Below the pieces are notes generated by a model. It ran no database searches and was not told the origin of the DNA. It worked only from the letters and a program-made list of their open reading frames with translations. A stretch of DNA of 64,000 nucleotides from Methylophaga marina. GTDB lineage: Bacteria > Pseudomonadota > Gammaproteobacteria > Nitrosococcales > Methylophagaceae. Positions 30,668-41,083 of this stretch are shown here, in pieces. A program made the translations under genes and the position numbers. Position 1 is the stretch's first letter, and each line of letters starts with the position of its first letter. The stretch covers positions 1,674,001 to 1,738,000 of the forward strand of contig NZ_AP027741.1 of assembly GCF_030296755.1 (NCBI RefSeq), given 5' to 3'.

Positions 30668-31111
30668 ATGAACAGACCATTGTTGCTCGTATGGCAAGAT
30701 GAGTTTAGTCAGCAGGTGCCTATTATTGATGAGCAGCATCGTGCCATTCTAGCGACTATCAATTCATTACATTATTTTCTACAGCAAGGGCTGGAGTTTG
30801 AGTCCTTATTACCCACTGTTAAGCTTTTGATAAGTTATATCCTGTTTCATTATAAAACAGAAGAGGGCATATTAAATTCAACGGAATACCCAGAACTCAA
30901 AAACTATCAACAAGCTATGGATAATCTGATCACTGAATTTAAGGTTGAGTGTCATCACGCTAAACAGCAAAAGCAGCCAGAGCAAGTCCTTATTTTTCTA
31001 AAGAATTGGTGGAAAAACCATCTTGAAGAGCATAAAACGATCACACCCTATCTCCATGACTGGAGCGGTGAATATTGTCGTGTCGATAAACAAGAAGAGA
31101 GAGAGAAATGA
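30668..31111 (+). CDS. Hemerythrin-like protein with incomplete di-iron site
   Basis: A 147-residue four-helix protein of the bacteriohemerythrin family (LVWQDEFSQQVPIIDEQH at the N-terminus). Of the seven canonical iron ligands, His in DEQH, His and Glu in HYKTE, and the His of KNHLEEH are present. The HxxxH pair of helix C is replaced (YPELKNYQQAM, with Tyr and Met at the His positions), and the bridging Asp after HL is Lys. A standard O2-binding di-iron centre is unlikely. The stop overlaps the next ATG (ATGA), linking it to a cytochrome b561. Confidence 0.78.
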   Translation: MNRPLLLVWQDEFSQQVPIIDEQHRAILATINSLHYFLQQGLEFESLLPTVKLLISYILFHYKTEEGILNSTEYPELKNYQQAMDNLITEFKVECHHAKQQKQPEQVLIFLKNWWKNHLEEHKTITPYLHDWSGEYCRVDKQEEREK

Positions 31112-31857
31112 AAAAACAAATGGCTAGGACATTAACGGAATACCCGGTATGGGATCGCATGGTCCGTTGGTTTCATTGGGTAAATGTATTGTCGGTGATT
31201 GCATTGATTGCAATCGGGGTCGCTATCTTGAACAGTAAAGCCCTTGGTGTAAGTACAGATGGCAAAATTCTGTTAAAGACGTGGCATGTCTATATTGGTT
31301 ATGTGTTTGTAATTAATTTAGCTGTGCGTTTGTTTTGGACGTTTATCGGGAACCGGTTTAGTCGTTGGGCAGCCATTTTGCCAGTAGGGAAAAAGTATAA
31401 ACAACAGCGGCAAATATACCTGGAGAGCATCAACGAGGGTAAGCCGGTGGGGTTTGCAGGACATAATCCTCTGGCACGTTTGATGGTGACCTTGTTATTT
31501 ATCTTATTAACGGTCCAGGCGGTAACCGGTTTGGTACTGGGTGGCACTGATGTCTATATGCCGCCATTTGGAGAGAGTTTTAAGGCCTGGGTAGCAGAGA
31601 GTCCACAGACTGAAGCTTTGGTTGAGCCCTATTCAAAAGAAGGTGTTAACGAAGCCGCTTATCAACAAATGCGAGATTTCCGTTCACCCTTCAAAGAAAT
31701 ACATGAAATCGTATTCTGGTTACTGAGCCTGGCCATCATCTTACATATTCTGGGCGTCGTATATAGCGAGCTTCGGGAACGTAATGGTCTGGTTTCTGCG
31801 ATGTTTACGGGCAAAAAAGTCTTTAAAGACACGCCAGTAGATTGGGACGAGGATTAG
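31108..31857 (+). CDS. Cytochrome b561-type membrane protein
   Basis: The 249-residue protein has four to five membrane helices and candidate haem ligands in RWFHWVN, TWHVYIGY, EIHEIVFW and LHILGVVY. It matches the cytochrome b561 / Ni-Fe hydrogenase b-subunit-like family, which passes electrons between quinols and periplasmic or soluble partners. Its start overlaps the hemerythrin-like gene by four bases, suggesting a functional pair. It is convergent with the PepSY gene, overlapping by four bases. Confidence 0.85.
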   Translation: MKKQMARTLTEYPVWDRMVRWFHWVNVLSVIALIAIGVAILNSKALGVSTDGKILLKTWHVYIGYVFVINLAVRLFWTFIGNRFSRWAAILPVGKKYKQQRQIYLESINEGKPVGFAGHNPLARLMVTLLFILLTVQAVTGLVLGGTDVYMPPFGESFKAWVAESPQTEALVEPYSKEGVNEAAYQQMRDFRSPFKEIHEIVFWLLSLAIILHILGVVYSELRERNGLVSAMFTGKKVFKDTPVDWDED

Positions 31858-32987
31858 ACATGACGAGAAGCGGTGCGTTGTTTGGCGCGCCGCTTTTGCT
31901 GCCAGCGTAATAAGCCAGTAATAAATAATATTAACGGCACAAAGCCACTGATAAAGACAATAATCCGCCCAGTCAGTCCAAAGACTTCACCGTTATGTAA
32001 AGGGTGTAACCAATTCAGGATTTTATCTCCGGCTTTATCAGCCAACCCATCACGGCTGGCGACAATCTGACCATTGTATGCATTCACCCAAACCTGAGTT
32101 CTCGGGAAGCGACGACTGGGTTCGCCCTGTTGATAGAAAACGACGCGCCAACTATTTTTTTGACTACCCGGCGACTCTACCCAGCGTAACTCAGCGTCGG
32201 GGAAAACTGTAAACGCTGACTTTACAGCGGCATCTGCTGAGATAACAGGCTTGTTCGCTTTTTCGTGAAGTGAACGAGTCAGATCGGGGCTTGAGGCTAA
32301 TGGTGAAAAGGTGCGAATAATGTCATGTGTTTGTGTGGGTAGCGCCAACGCCGCTCCCGTTAAGCTCAGCATTAACAGCACAATAAAACCATAACTGCCT
32401 GACAAAATATGGAGATCAAACACTTTTTTGGCATAGCTGGAGCGCAGACGCCAAGCCAACACCTGGCGTAATTTTAGCCAGCCTGGCCACCATAGGACCA
32501 TGCCAGAAATGAGTGATATCAGACTAATCAGGCCGATGGTGCCAATAAAGGTTTTGCCGTTTTTATCTAGTAACAGGGTGTAATGCAGATTGTAGATCCA
32601 GGTCATCGCAAACTCGCCCCAGAAGCGTTCACTGGTGACGTCTCGTGTGACAGGATCAAGGGTCACCATTAAAGGTGCAAACATCGAGTCGCGAGTTTCA
32701 ACTGGTGTGTAATAACGCGCCATGATGGGCCAGCCTGGATGCAATGGTTGTTCAATACGCCAGGAATCCGTTCGTGTTGGAAATTGTTGATGTAACCGAT
32801 CAAAGACAGCTTGTTGCTGACGGACAGGGGCTGTCGACACCGCTTCGATATCTGGGTTTAACCAGATATCGAATTGCAGATAAAACACCAAAATACTGCC
32901 TGTTAGACCTAATAAGACCAGTAATAAACCTATACTCAGTCCAAGATAGGTGTGAATGTCCAGCCACAGCTGTCGGGCTTTTCTCAT
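31854..32987 (-). CDS. PepSY-associated membrane protein (siderophore-uptake type)
   Basis: The 377-residue protein has an N-terminal helix (about 14-35), a periplasmic part, then further helices (GTIGLISLISLISGMVLWWPG, GFIVLLMLSLTGAAL, GRIIVFISGFVPLILF) and a basic C-terminal tail. This is the PepSY-TM (PiuB-like) family, often coded beside TonB siderophore receptors and linked to reductive iron release. It starts six bases after the receptor gene stop, so the two form an operon. The substrate is unknown. Confidence 0.86.
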   Translation of the reverse strand: MRKARQLWLDIHTYLGLSIGLLLVLLGLTGSILVFYLQFDIWLNPDIEAVSTAPVRQQQAVFDRLHQQFPTRTDSWRIEQPLHPGWPIMARYYTPVETRDSMFAPLMVTLDPVTRDVTSERFWGEFAMTWIYNLHYTLLLDKNGKTFIGTIGLISLISLISGMVLWWPGWLKLRQVLAWRLRSSYAKKVFDLHILSGSYGFIVLLMLSLTGAALALPTQTHDIIRTFSPLASSPDLTRSLHEKANKPVISADAAVKSAFTVFPDAELRWVESPGSQKNSWRVVFYQQGEPSRRFPRTQVWVNAYNGQIVASRDGLADKAGDKILNWLHPLHNGEVFGLTGRIIVFISGFVPLILFITGLLRWQQKRRAKQRTASRHV

Positions 32988-32993
32988 GCGTAA

Positions 32994-35012
32994 TTAAAAG
33001 TCATATTGAATAGAACCATATATTGAACGGCCATCACCGGGCGAATGCATTGATTCTGAGTTCATCCAAACATACTCATAATAGCGGTCAAAAATATTTT
33101 TAAGTTCGAGATCGAGTCTGACTTTTTCTGTCAGTGCATAGCTAGCTGATGCATTAACCAAAACGTATTGACCATACTTATTAGTATTGTTTTCCTGATT
33201 TAAATAAGCATCATCCTGCGCACTGACCCAAGAAGATAATTTAAGCTTTGGTGTGGCTTGATAGTCTGCGCCGGCATCAATCAAATAGTGTGGTACATGA
33301 TCAATCTCATTGCCTTTATTAAGTGGTTTATCTGCACCCGCTTTAAGGATTTCAGAGTCTTGGAATGAGGCAGCGAACCAGAGGCCAAGCTTATTAGTGG
33401 CTTGTGCATTAAATTGAAAATCTATGCCTCGACGTTGCGTTTTACCGATATTCTCACTGTCATTGTTCGCGTCACCTAACTTGGTTTTAAACTCACCATC
33501 AGCGACTTGCTGCCAGACTGCAACGCGTCCATTCAGCCAGTCTGTAGGAGTGAATTTAAGTCCGACTTCCCAACCTTCGTTAATCGATGCATCGAGATCG
33601 TTTGATAATGTGTTTTGTTTATAGCTGGCGGCACCAGAAGCGACCTGAAAGGTTTTGCCCCAGTTGGTGTATACAGCATATTGATCATTAAAAGAATAAA
33701 CGGCGCTCAGCTTAGGTTGATTGATATTACCGTAATCGTTGATATCGCGATGTGTGCCGTTGTCATTTAAGCTGCCACGCACCCTATCAACACGGAAAGC
33801 AGGGACAATTTTCAGTTTTTCAGTGGGTTTATAAATGGCCTGGATAAAGCCGCCATAAATATCAAAATCGAAATTCTGGTTACGTGTCTCTGATGTTCGG
33901 TTTCGGTCCAGGTCGACGATATAACGACGACTTTCATTATTTTGCCATTCAGCACTCAGGCCGCCCATCAGGCTGAACTCATGCGCCCAGCTCACATCCG
34001 GTCGCCAGGTTAAAGTCGTTAAAGCGCCTTTATGTTCTTCTTCGGTTAATCGTTCGTTATGGTTGCCGCCTGCTGCAAAGGTGACATAACGATCTTCATC
34101 TAACTCATTTAGATAGGCCTTGCTGGTCCAGAAAAGATTATCCGTGATATCAATATCCAGATGAGCGCTGAATTGGTTCATCATGCGATCACCACCATCT
34201 GCCTTGTTATGTGGTCGAGATTGTTCAGGATCATCATGTGCCTCAGCCCGTGTCAGGTAACCCGCTTCTTCACCTTCAGCTTTACCATGTCGCACAATCA
34301 AGCCAACTTGGGCACGCCCACTATTGGGTGTGTAAAACCATTTTCCGGAAAAAGTACTTTTTTCAATATCACTATGATGGCGGTAGCGGTTTGAGTTGAG
34401 ATAACTGATCGCGTAATTCTGCGAGAAGCCATTGTTTTCTATACCACTGACAAACTGTACATTTCGTGTCGCATAGCTGCCATAAGTGACGCGGGCTTTA
34501 TTATAGTTACCGCCTTGATGCGTATAGATGCCAGCATTACCAGCAATATTATGCAAACCGTAGCGTGGGTCATTCGTGCCTCGTACGACTTCGATACTTT
34601 CGATTTCTAGAGGTGTCAGCAATTCCAGATAAGGCATATTGCCGGAGTTCTGATTACTGGGAATACCATCGATGAGGAGTTTTACTGCATTAACTTCACC
34701 TTCACCATTAAAGCCACGAAAGGAAATTTTGCCAGACTCATTACCCATACCGAACTGCGTTAACATCACACCTGGCATTTGGTCAAAAAGCTGCCATGTG
34801 TAATTGACATTTTGATCTTCAATACGGTCTTGGTTCAGCACATCAACAGATGTCGACAGATTGCGCGAGGTCAATGGCCCCGTGCTATCTGATGATACAA
34901 CCAGACTGCCCAAGCTCAGACTGGCATCATCAATTAACCTGTTTTCAGCAGCATAGACATTAATGGTTTGACTCAGTAATAAGCCTAGACCGGCTACTTT
35001 TATAGACTTCAT
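32994..35012 (-). CDS. TonB-dependent outer-membrane receptor, probable siderophore receptor
   Basis: The 672-residue protein has a signal peptide (cleavage near VYA/AEN), a plug with the conserved KISFRGFNGEGE and the VVRGTNDPRYG segment, and a barrel ending SIQYDF with terminal Phe. The PepSY membrane gene immediately downstream points to ferric siderophore uptake. Substrate specificity cannot be read from the sequence. No convincing Fur box was found in the 101 bases upstream. Confidence 0.88.
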   Translation of the reverse strand: MKSIKVAGLGLLLSQTINVYAAENRLIDDASLSLGSLVVSSDSTGPLTSRNLSTSVDVLNQDRIEDQNVNYTWQLFDQMPGVMLTQFGMGNESGKISFRGFNGEGEVNAVKLLIDGIPSNQNSGNMPYLELLTPLEIESIEVVRGTNDPRYGLHNIAGNAGIYTHQGGNYNKARVTYGSYATRNVQFVSGIENNGFSQNYAISYLNSNRYRHHSDIEKSTFSGKWFYTPNSGRAQVGLIVRHGKAEGEEAGYLTRAEAHDDPEQSRPHNKADGGDRMMNQFSAHLDIDITDNLFWTSKAYLNELDEDRYVTFAAGGNHNERLTEEEHKGALTTLTWRPDVSWAHEFSLMGGLSAEWQNNESRRYIVDLDRNRTSETRNQNFDFDIYGGFIQAIYKPTEKLKIVPAFRVDRVRGSLNDNGTHRDINDYGNINQPKLSAVYSFNDQYAVYTNWGKTFQVASGAASYKQNTLSNDLDASINEGWEVGLKFTPTDWLNGRVAVWQQVADGEFKTKLGDANNDSENIGKTQRRGIDFQFNAQATNKLGLWFAASFQDSEILKAGADKPLNKGNEIDHVPHYLIDAGADYQATPKLKLSSWVSAQDDAYLNQENNTNKYGQYVLVNASASYALTEKVRLDLELKNIFDRYYEYVWMNSESMHSPGDGRSIYGSIQYDF

Positions 35013-35113
35013 GATAACTCTCTCATCCGGTTTAACGTAAACCTATCAATCATAGAGAGCCTGAGTTTATTCTAATTAGGTCATTTCACTTGTTAATGAG
35101 GCAATTGACATAG

Positions 35114-35788
35114 TTAGACATGGCCAAGCTGTGCAAGTGAGGTTACATCAGCATCGCCGACGATGATGTGGTCCAGTACTCGGATATCCACAAGGTCAAG
35201 TGCAGACTGGATGCGTTTCGTTATGTGAATATCAGCCTGGCTGGGCTCAGCAATACCTGAGGGATGATTATGAGCAAGAATAACCGCTGCAGCATTATGT
35301 TGGAGTGCTGACTTGACGACTTCACGTGGATACACACTGGCCCCATCAATCGTGCCACGAAATAATTCGTCAAACTGTAGAAAACGATGCTGATTATCCA
35401 GGTAGAGGCAGGCAAAAACCTCATGCGGGTAGGCACGTAAACGCTGTTTTATATAACGCATGGTAGTGTCTGCATCGGTAAATGCATCGCCATGTTTCAG
35501 GCTGGATTCTAAATGACGACGGCCCATCTCCAGAACGGCTTGTAATTGCACATATTTTGCCTGGCCAAGTCCATGGCCCTGACAAAACTCTTGCTGATCC
35601 GCTTCCAGTAAGCGCCGCAACGATCCAAATTCATGGATGAGTTTGCGGGCTAAGTCGACAGCGGAAAATCCTTTTACACCCGTGCGCAGAAAAATCGCCA
35701 GCAGCTCTGCATCAGACAATGCCTTAGCACCTGATAATAAAAGCTTTTCTCGAGGGCGATCATCGGCAGGCCAATCCTTGATTGCCAT
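35114..35788 (-). CDS. radC: RadC family JAB/MPN-domain protein
   Basis: The 224-residue protein has the N-terminal helix-hairpin region ([26 protein letters not shown]) and the C-terminal JAB metal site AHNHPSG with upstream EVFACLYLD. RadC was named for a DNA-repair phenotype that did not hold up; its role is unsettled. It is divergent from miaB and complete in length. Confidence 0.93.
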   Translation of the reverse strand: MAIKDWPADDRPREKLLLSGAKALSDAELLAIFLRTGVKGFSAVDLARKLIHEFGSLRRLLEADQQEFCQGHGLGQAKYVQLQAVLEMGRRHLESSLKHGDAFTDADTTMRYIKQRLRAYPHEVFACLYLDNQHRFLQFDELFRGTIDGASVYPREVVKSALQHNAAAVILAHNHPSGIAEPSQADIHITKRIQSALDLVDIRVLDHIIVGDADVTSLAQLGHV

Positions 35789-35913
35789 GATTCACTTCCT
35801 TGTTGTTGTTCCTTCCCACACTATATTTGCAGTTATTAGTAAAAACAATCACTTGTATGTACTAATCAGCTAAAAAATAGTATCCTGTGCGCCCTTTGAC
35901 TTTAGCAGAAACT

Positions 35914-37254
35914 ATGGCTGGCAAACTTTATATCAGAACATTCGGCTGTCAGATGAATGAGTACGATTCATCAAAAATGGCAGAAGTCCTGGCGGCATCT
36001 CATCAATTAGAACCCACAGATATCCCTGAAGAAGCGGATGTATTGTTACTCAATACCTGTTCGATTCGCGAAAAAGCACAGGAAAAAGTGTTTCACCAAC
36101 TCGGTCGCTGGAAACGCTGGAAAGACTCGCGTCCTAATCTGGTTATCGGTGTGGGTGGCTGTGTGGCCAGTCAGGAAGGTGAAGCCATTCGTCAACGCGC
36201 GCCGTATGTGGATTTGATTTTTGGACCGCAAACATTGCACCGTCTTCCGGCGATGCTGGAAGAAGTCAAAATCAGCCGCAAACCTAGCATTGATATCTCA
36301 TTTCCTGAGATTGAGAAGTTCGATAACTTACCCGCCCCGAAAGCAGAAGGACCGACCGCCTTTGTTTCGGTGATGGAAGGCTGCAGTAAATACTGCACAT
36401 TCTGCGTGGTGCCTTATACCCGTGGTGAAGAAGTCAGTCGTCCGGTTGGTCCTATTCTGCGTGAAATTCGTCAGTTGGCAGCGCAAGGTGTACGCGAAGT
36501 CAATCTGTTAGGCCAGAATGTTAACGCTTATCAAGGTGTTATCGAAGGTGATGAAACTGCGGATTTAGCGTTACTGATTCATTACGTGGCAGCCATTGAT
36601 GGTATTGAACGGATTCGTTTTACCACGTCTCATCCTGTTGAATTTTCTGACAGCTTGATTGAAGCGTTTGCCGAAGTACCTGAGTTGGTGAATCACCTGC
36701 ATTTACCCGTGCAATCTGGCTCCGATCGTATTCTGACGATGATGAAGCGCGGTCATACTGCATTGGAATATAAAAGTAAGATTCGCCGATTACTGGAAGT
36801 CAGACCGAACTTAAGTATGTCGAGTGACTTTATTGTCGGTTTCCCCAATGAAACAGAAGAAGACTTTCAGGCGACCATGGATTTAATCAACGAGATTAAA
36901 TTCGACCACTCATTCAGCTTTGTTTATAGCGCTCGCCCTGGGACACCGGCTGCGGCATTTGTGGACTCTGTCTCTGAAGAAGAAAAGAAACGCCGTTTGC
37001 AAATTATGCAGGATCGTTTGCGTGAGCTGGAAGATGAACATGCGAAAGCGATGGTGGGCACAACACAACGTATTCTAGTCGAGCGCGAAGCACATCGTGG
37101 TGGTGGCGATATGGCAGGTCGTACCGAGAATAACCGAGTGGTAAATTTCCCCGGTGACAGCAGTCTTATCGGTCAGTTTGTCGATGTGTATATCGAAGAA
37201 GCCTTCTCGAACTCCTTGCGCGGCGAATTAGTCGCTGATAGCGTTGCACTTTAA
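35914..37254 (+). CDS. miaB: tRNA-2-methylthio-N6-dimethylallyladenosine synthase
   Basis: A radical-SAM enzyme that adds the methylthio group to i6A37 of tRNA. The start was set at ATG 35914 ([19 protein letters not shown]); an upstream in-frame GTG adds only nine residues. The 446-residue protein has the auxiliary-cluster cysteines (FGCQM, LNTCSI, GGCVA), the radical-SAM triad CSKYCTFC, and a C-terminal TRAM domain ([18 protein letters not shown]). It leads the conserved miaB-phoH-ybeY-corC-lnt series. Confidence 0.96.
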   Translation: MAGKLYIRTFGCQMNEYDSSKMAEVLAASHQLEPTDIPEEADVLLLNTCSIREKAQEKVFHQLGRWKRWKDSRPNLVIGVGGCVASQEGEAIRQRAPYVDLIFGPQTLHRLPAMLEEVKISRKPSIDISFPEIEKFDNLPAPKAEGPTAFVSVMEGCSKYCTFCVVPYTRGEEVSRPVGPILREIRQLAAQGVREVNLLGQNVNAYQGVIEGDETADLALLIHYVAAIDGIERIRFTTSHPVEFSDSLIEAFAEVPELVNHLHLPVQSGSDRILTMMKRGHTALEYKSKIRRLLEVRPNLSMSSDFIVGFPNETEEDFQATMDLINEIKFDHSFSFVYSARPGTPAAAFVDSVSEEEKKRRLQIMQDRLRELEDEHAKAMVGTTQRILVEREAHRGGGDMAGRTENNRVVNFPGDSSLIGQFVDVYIEEAFSNSLRGELVADSVAL

Positions 37255-37272
37255 GCTCATCGGAATTATATA

Positions 37273-38250
37273 GTGACTCAAACCTCTCAAGCGCTCGATA
37301 GCATCAGCTTCGAGCTAAGCCCAGCAGATAATCCTCGCCTTGCCAACCTCTGTGGTCATTTGGATGAACATATTCGAATGATGGAGCGTGGCTTTGGGGT
37401 GGAAATCAATAATCGTGGTGTTAACTTTCAGATTATCGGTCCGGCAGACACGCTGACCTTAATTCAGGAAGTGATTCACGACTTGTACGCCGAAACCGCA
37501 CAGTCAGTGTTAGCGCCTGAACAAATTCACATGGCGATTCGTAAAAGCGGTGGTGAAGATATATCCGCGGCGACAGAACCAGACAAAGAAGTGGTGATTA
37601 AAACAAAACGAGGCTTGATTAAAGCCCGTGGCGAAAATCAGCAAGCGTATTTACGCCGGGTCATGACCCACGATATAAACTTTGGTGTGGGGCCCGCTGG
37701 TACGGGTAAAACCTACCTTGCTGTGGCTTGTGCCGTGGAGGCTTTGGAGCGTGATTTTTGTCGTCGGATTGTACTGGTCAGACCCGCAGTAGAAGCGGGC
37801 GAGCGTCTCGGTTTTTTACCGGGTGATCTAGCGCAGAAAGTCGATCCTTATCTCAGACCATTGTTTGATGCTTTATATGAAATGCTTGGGTTTGAGCGCG
37901 TGGCTAAATTAATGGAACGTAATGTCATTGAAGTGGCACCACTGGCTTATATGCGTGGTAGAACACTGAATGAATCTTTCATTATTCTGGATGAAGCGCA
38001 AAATACCACCACCGAACAAATGAAGATGTTCCTGACTCGTATGGGCTATAACTCTACTGCCGTTATTACAGGTGATATCACTCAGGTAGATTTACCCGGT
38101 TCAACACGCTCTGGTTTACGTCATGCTATTGAAGTATTGAAGGATGTGGACGGCATCGGCTTTACTTTCTTCCAGGCAAAAGACGTTGTTCGACATTCGC
38201 TGGTACAAAAAGTCATCTTGGCATACGATAAGGCTGATAAAAAAGCATGA
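37273..38250 (+). CDS. ybeZ: PhoH-like ATPase (YbeZ)
   Basis: The 325-residue protein starts with GTG at 37273. It has an N-terminal KH-like segment and the PhoH P-loop ATPase domain with Walker [26 protein letters not shown] and Walker [10 protein letters not shown]. It is associated with YbeY and RNA metabolism. Its end overlaps the ybeY start by four bases. Confidence 0.95.
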   Translation: MTQTSQALDSISFELSPADNPRLANLCGHLDEHIRMMERGFGVEINNRGVNFQIIGPADTLTLIQEVIHDLYAETAQSVLAPEQIHMAIRKSGGEDISAATEPDKEVVIKTKRGLIKARGENQQAYLRRVMTHDINFGVGPAGTGKTYLAVACAVEALERDFCRRIVLVRPAVEAGERLGFLPGDLAQKVDPYLRPLFDALYEMLGFERVAKLMERNVIEVAPLAYMRGRTLNESFIILDEAQNTTTEQMKMFLTRMGYNSTAVITGDITQVDLPGSTRSGLRHAIEVLKDVDGIGFTFFQAKDVVRHSLVQKVILAYDKADKKA

Positions 38251-38711
38251 GCGTTGTCGTGGATTTTCAGTGTGTTTATGAAGGCGAAAAGCCAGATGAA
38301 TCACTGTTTACTCAATGGGCTGAAGCGGCACTATCCGGAGTCAATGAAGACTGTGAGTTGAGTATACGCTTAGTCGATGAATCAGAAAGTGCTGAACTGA
38401 ACAGTCAGTATCGTGGCAAAAATGGGCCAACCAATGTCTTGTCTTTTCCTTTTGATGCACCCATTAAGTTAGAGCCTCGTTTATTGGGTGATTTAGTGAT
38501 TTGCGTACCTGTAGTCAGAAAAGAAGCGCAGGAACAAGGCAAGGCAGAGTTACATCACTGGGCACACATGGTGATCCATGGATGTTTACATTTATTAGGT
38601 TATGATCATATTGAATCGGATGAAGCGGAACAGATGGAAACATTGGAAATAAATATTCTGCATCAATTAGATATAGCTAATCCCTATGAATGGCAGGGAG
38701 TGGATTTATGA
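38247..38711 (+). CDS. ybeY: Endoribonuclease / rRNA maturation factor YbeY
   Basis: The 154-residue metalloprotein has the zinc site [11 protein letters not shown] followed by an acidic stretch. [11 protein letters not shown] is the other family motif. It acts in 16S rRNA 3' maturation and ribosome quality control. ATG overlaps the phoH stop and its own stop overlaps the corC start. Confidence 0.96.
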   Translation: MSVVVDFQCVYEGEKPDESLFTQWAEAALSGVNEDCELSIRLVDESESAELNSQYRGKNGPTNVLSFPFDAPIKLEPRLLGDLVICVPVVRKEAQEQGKAELHHWAHMVIHGCLHLLGYDHIESDEAEQMETLEINILHQLDIANPYEWQGVDL

Positions 38712-39573
38712 GTGAAGGACGACCGAGTCGCTTAGCAAATCAATCCTGGGTGCGAAAGCTCAGTAATTTATTTCTGGAGCCACAAGATCAGGAACAACTG
38801 ATTGAATTAATTCGTTCAGCATCTGAACGACATATTCTGGACTCAGAAGCGCTATCCATTGTTGAAGGCGCACTAAGCGTGTCACAAATGCAAGCTCGCG
38901 ATATAATGATTCCTCGCTCACAGGTAGTCATGGTGTCACGTGATGCACCGCCTGAAGAAACCCTGAAACTGGTCACCGAAACGGCGCATTCTCGCTTTCC
39001 TGTGATGGATGATGACCGTGATGACGTGATTGGTATCTTGCTTGCCAAAGACCTATTAACCGCTGTGGTGAACAGCGGTGATTTCAATTTTGACCTGCGA
39101 GAGATATTACGTCCCGCTGTATTTATTCCTGAAAGCAAACGTTTGAATGTGTTGTTACGTGAGTTTAGGGCTCGCCGTAATCATATGGCCATTGTTGTAG
39201 ATGAGTATGGTGGTGTGGCAGGTATCGTCACGATTGAGAATGTACTGGAACAAATCGTCGGTGAAATCGAAGATGAGCATGATATCGATGATGATGCGCC
39301 GATTCTGCAAAGAAATGAAAACACCTACACCATCAAAGCGTTAACGATGGTCGAAGATTTCAACGAGTTTTTGAAACCGATTGGAGTGATGAAGATTTTG
39401 ATACCGTTGGCGGTTATGTCGTTAATCAGTTCGGTCACCTGCCTGAACGAGGGGAAGAAATCACGATTGATCGCTTCCAGTTCACCATTTTGCGTGCCGA
39501 CAATCGTCGTTTATATCTGATGAAAATGGTGATTTTACCACCTGAAGAAGAGCCAGAAGCTGATACCGAATAA
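38708..39573 (+). CDS. corC: CBS-domain transporter-associated protein CorC/YbeX (frame broken at a T run)
   Basis: The product has a short N-terminus, paired CBS domains ([15 protein letters not shown] [12 protein letters not shown], and [17 protein letters not shown]) and a C-terminal CorC_HlyC domain. The frame breaks at the T run 39368-39372. Adding one T changes NEFLKPIGV into [20 protein letters not shown], the family sequence, and the frame then runs to the stop 39571-39573 for 288 residues (E. coli 292). The start ATG 38708 overlaps the ybeY stop (ATGA); the stop overlaps the lnt start (TAATG). Confidence 0.92.
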
Positions 39574-41078
39574 TGCAAAAAAGTAATAGGCTGACAATGC
39601 AGGGTTGGAAAGGAAATATCGTTGCATTCATGGGTGGCGCTATTTTGCCGCTGGCTTTTTCCCCTTTTAACCTATATCCCATTGCCATTCTCAGCCTGAT
39701 TTTGCTTTTCGCCAGTTGGGATAATACGACACCGAAACAAGCCGCATGGCGCGGATGGTTATTTGGTCTTGGTATGTTTGGTGTGGGTGTGTCCTGGGTG
39801 TATGTCGCCATTCATGTTTTTGGCCATACCAGCTGGATTTTAGCAGGCATGCTGACTTTTCTGTTTGTCGCTATCCTGGCTTCTTATCTGGCGTTATTTG
39901 GCTGGCTAGTCAAAAAATGCACTTCTCATACATTCACTCTCTTTGATATCGCACTGCTGTTACCCACCATATGGTTTGGCTTTGAATTATTTAAAGCCTG
40001 GTTTTTGAGTGGTTTTCCCTGGTTAGAGCTTGGCGTGAGCCAGATCGAAGGGCCATTAGCAGGTTGGGTACCGGTCGTGGGAGTGAATGCTGTGTCTTTC
40101 CTGGTGGCCCTGACGGCGAGCAGTTTGTTTATTGTGTTTAAACATAAAAAGCCATTATTCATTATGCCTGTTATCGTCATCTGGGTGGGAGGACAAGGGC
40201 TACAGTCTGTTGATTGGACTCAGCCTTCAGGCGAAGCTATTAACACTACGATCGTGCAGGGTAATGTGCCACAGGATGTAAAGTGGAGTCCTGAACAACT
40301 TGTCAGCACGCTTGCGCTCTATCAGAAGTTAACTGAGCAACATTGGGACAGCCAACTGGTGGTCTGGCCTGAAAATGCCGTTCCCGCTTTTTATCATCAG
40401 CTGAAAGATTTTTATATCGTCCCACTCATTAAGGAAGCGAAACAACATAATACGGATATTTTATTAGGCTTGCCTTTTGAAGATGAAAACGGGCAAGACT
40501 ATTACAACAGTATGATGGTGGCTGGTGAGGATGCTGGTTTCTACCATAAGCGTCATTTGGTGCCGTTTGGAGATTATGTGCCTTTTGCCTGGTTGAGAGG
40601 CTTGATTGCTTTCTTTGATTTGCCGATGTCTGGCTTTGTACCAGGACCAGAGCAACAAAGCTTGTTAAAAGCCTCTGGGCAGCAAGTTGGCATCTCTATT
40701 TGTTATGAAGATGTATTTTCACTTGAAGTTTTGGATGCCTTGCCGGAAGCTTCTATTCTGGTGAATGCGACTAATAATGCCTGGTATGGGGATTCATTTG
40801 CGCCGCATCAGCATTTACAAATTTCACGAAGTCGTGCCCTGGAGACTGAGAGACCGTTGGTCCGAGCCACGACGAACGGTATTTCAGCATTTGTTGATTA
40901 TAAAGGCCGTATTCAGTCACAAACGCCTCAGTTTGAGCAGGCAACGCTGACGACAAACATTCAACCAAGGCAGGGAGCAACGCCGTATGTCACTGCGAAG
41001 CGTTGGCCAATATTTATTCTGATAGTGCTTATCCTGGCTATTTGGTTTTATTATCGTCGTCAAGCGAGTTTGAGCTAA
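39573..41078 (+). CDS. lnt: Apolipoprotein N-acyltransferase
   Basis: The last step of lipoprotein maturation in the inner membrane: N-acylation of the lipid-modified Cys. The 501-residue protein has an N-terminal membrane domain of about six helices and a periplasmic nitrilase domain with catalytic Glu in WPENAVP, a Lys in the FYHKRHLVPFGDYVP segment, and Cys in ISICYEDVF. It ends with a last membrane helix. It overlaps corC by one base. Confidence 0.96.
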   Translation: MQKSNRLTMQGWKGNIVAFMGGAILPLAFSPFNLYPIAILSLILLFASWDNTTPKQAAWRGWLFGLGMFGVGVSWVYVAIHVFGHTSWILAGMLTFLFVAILASYLALFGWLVKKCTSHTFTLFDIALLLPTIWFGFELFKAWFLSGFPWLELGVSQIEGPLAGWVPVVGVNAVSFLVALTASSLFIVFKHKKPLFIMPVIVIWVGGQGLQSVDWTQPSGEAINTTIVQGNVPQDVKWSPEQLVSTLALYQKLTEQHWDSQLVVWPENAVPAFYHQLKDFYIVPLIKEAKQHNTDILLGLPFEDENGQDYYNSMMVAGEDAGFYHKRHLVPFGDYVPFAWLRGLIAFFDLPMSGFVPGPEQQSLLKASGQQVGISICYEDVFSLEVLDALPEASILVNATNNAWYGDSFAPHQHLQISRSRALETERPLVRATTNGISAFVDYKGRIQSQTPQFEQATLTTNIQPRQGATPYVTAKRWPIFILIVLILAIWFYYRRQASLS

Positions 41079-41083
41079 ATATT

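Noticed and set aside
35013..35113. Possible Fur box upstream of the siderophore-type TonB receptor
   Set aside because: A/T-rich stretches are present, but no segment matches the GATAAT-type 7-1-7 repeat well enough to claim.
41003..41083. N-terminal extension of trkH overlapping lnt
   Set aside because: The extra residues are out-of-frame lnt sequence; ATG 41084 starts the conserved protein.
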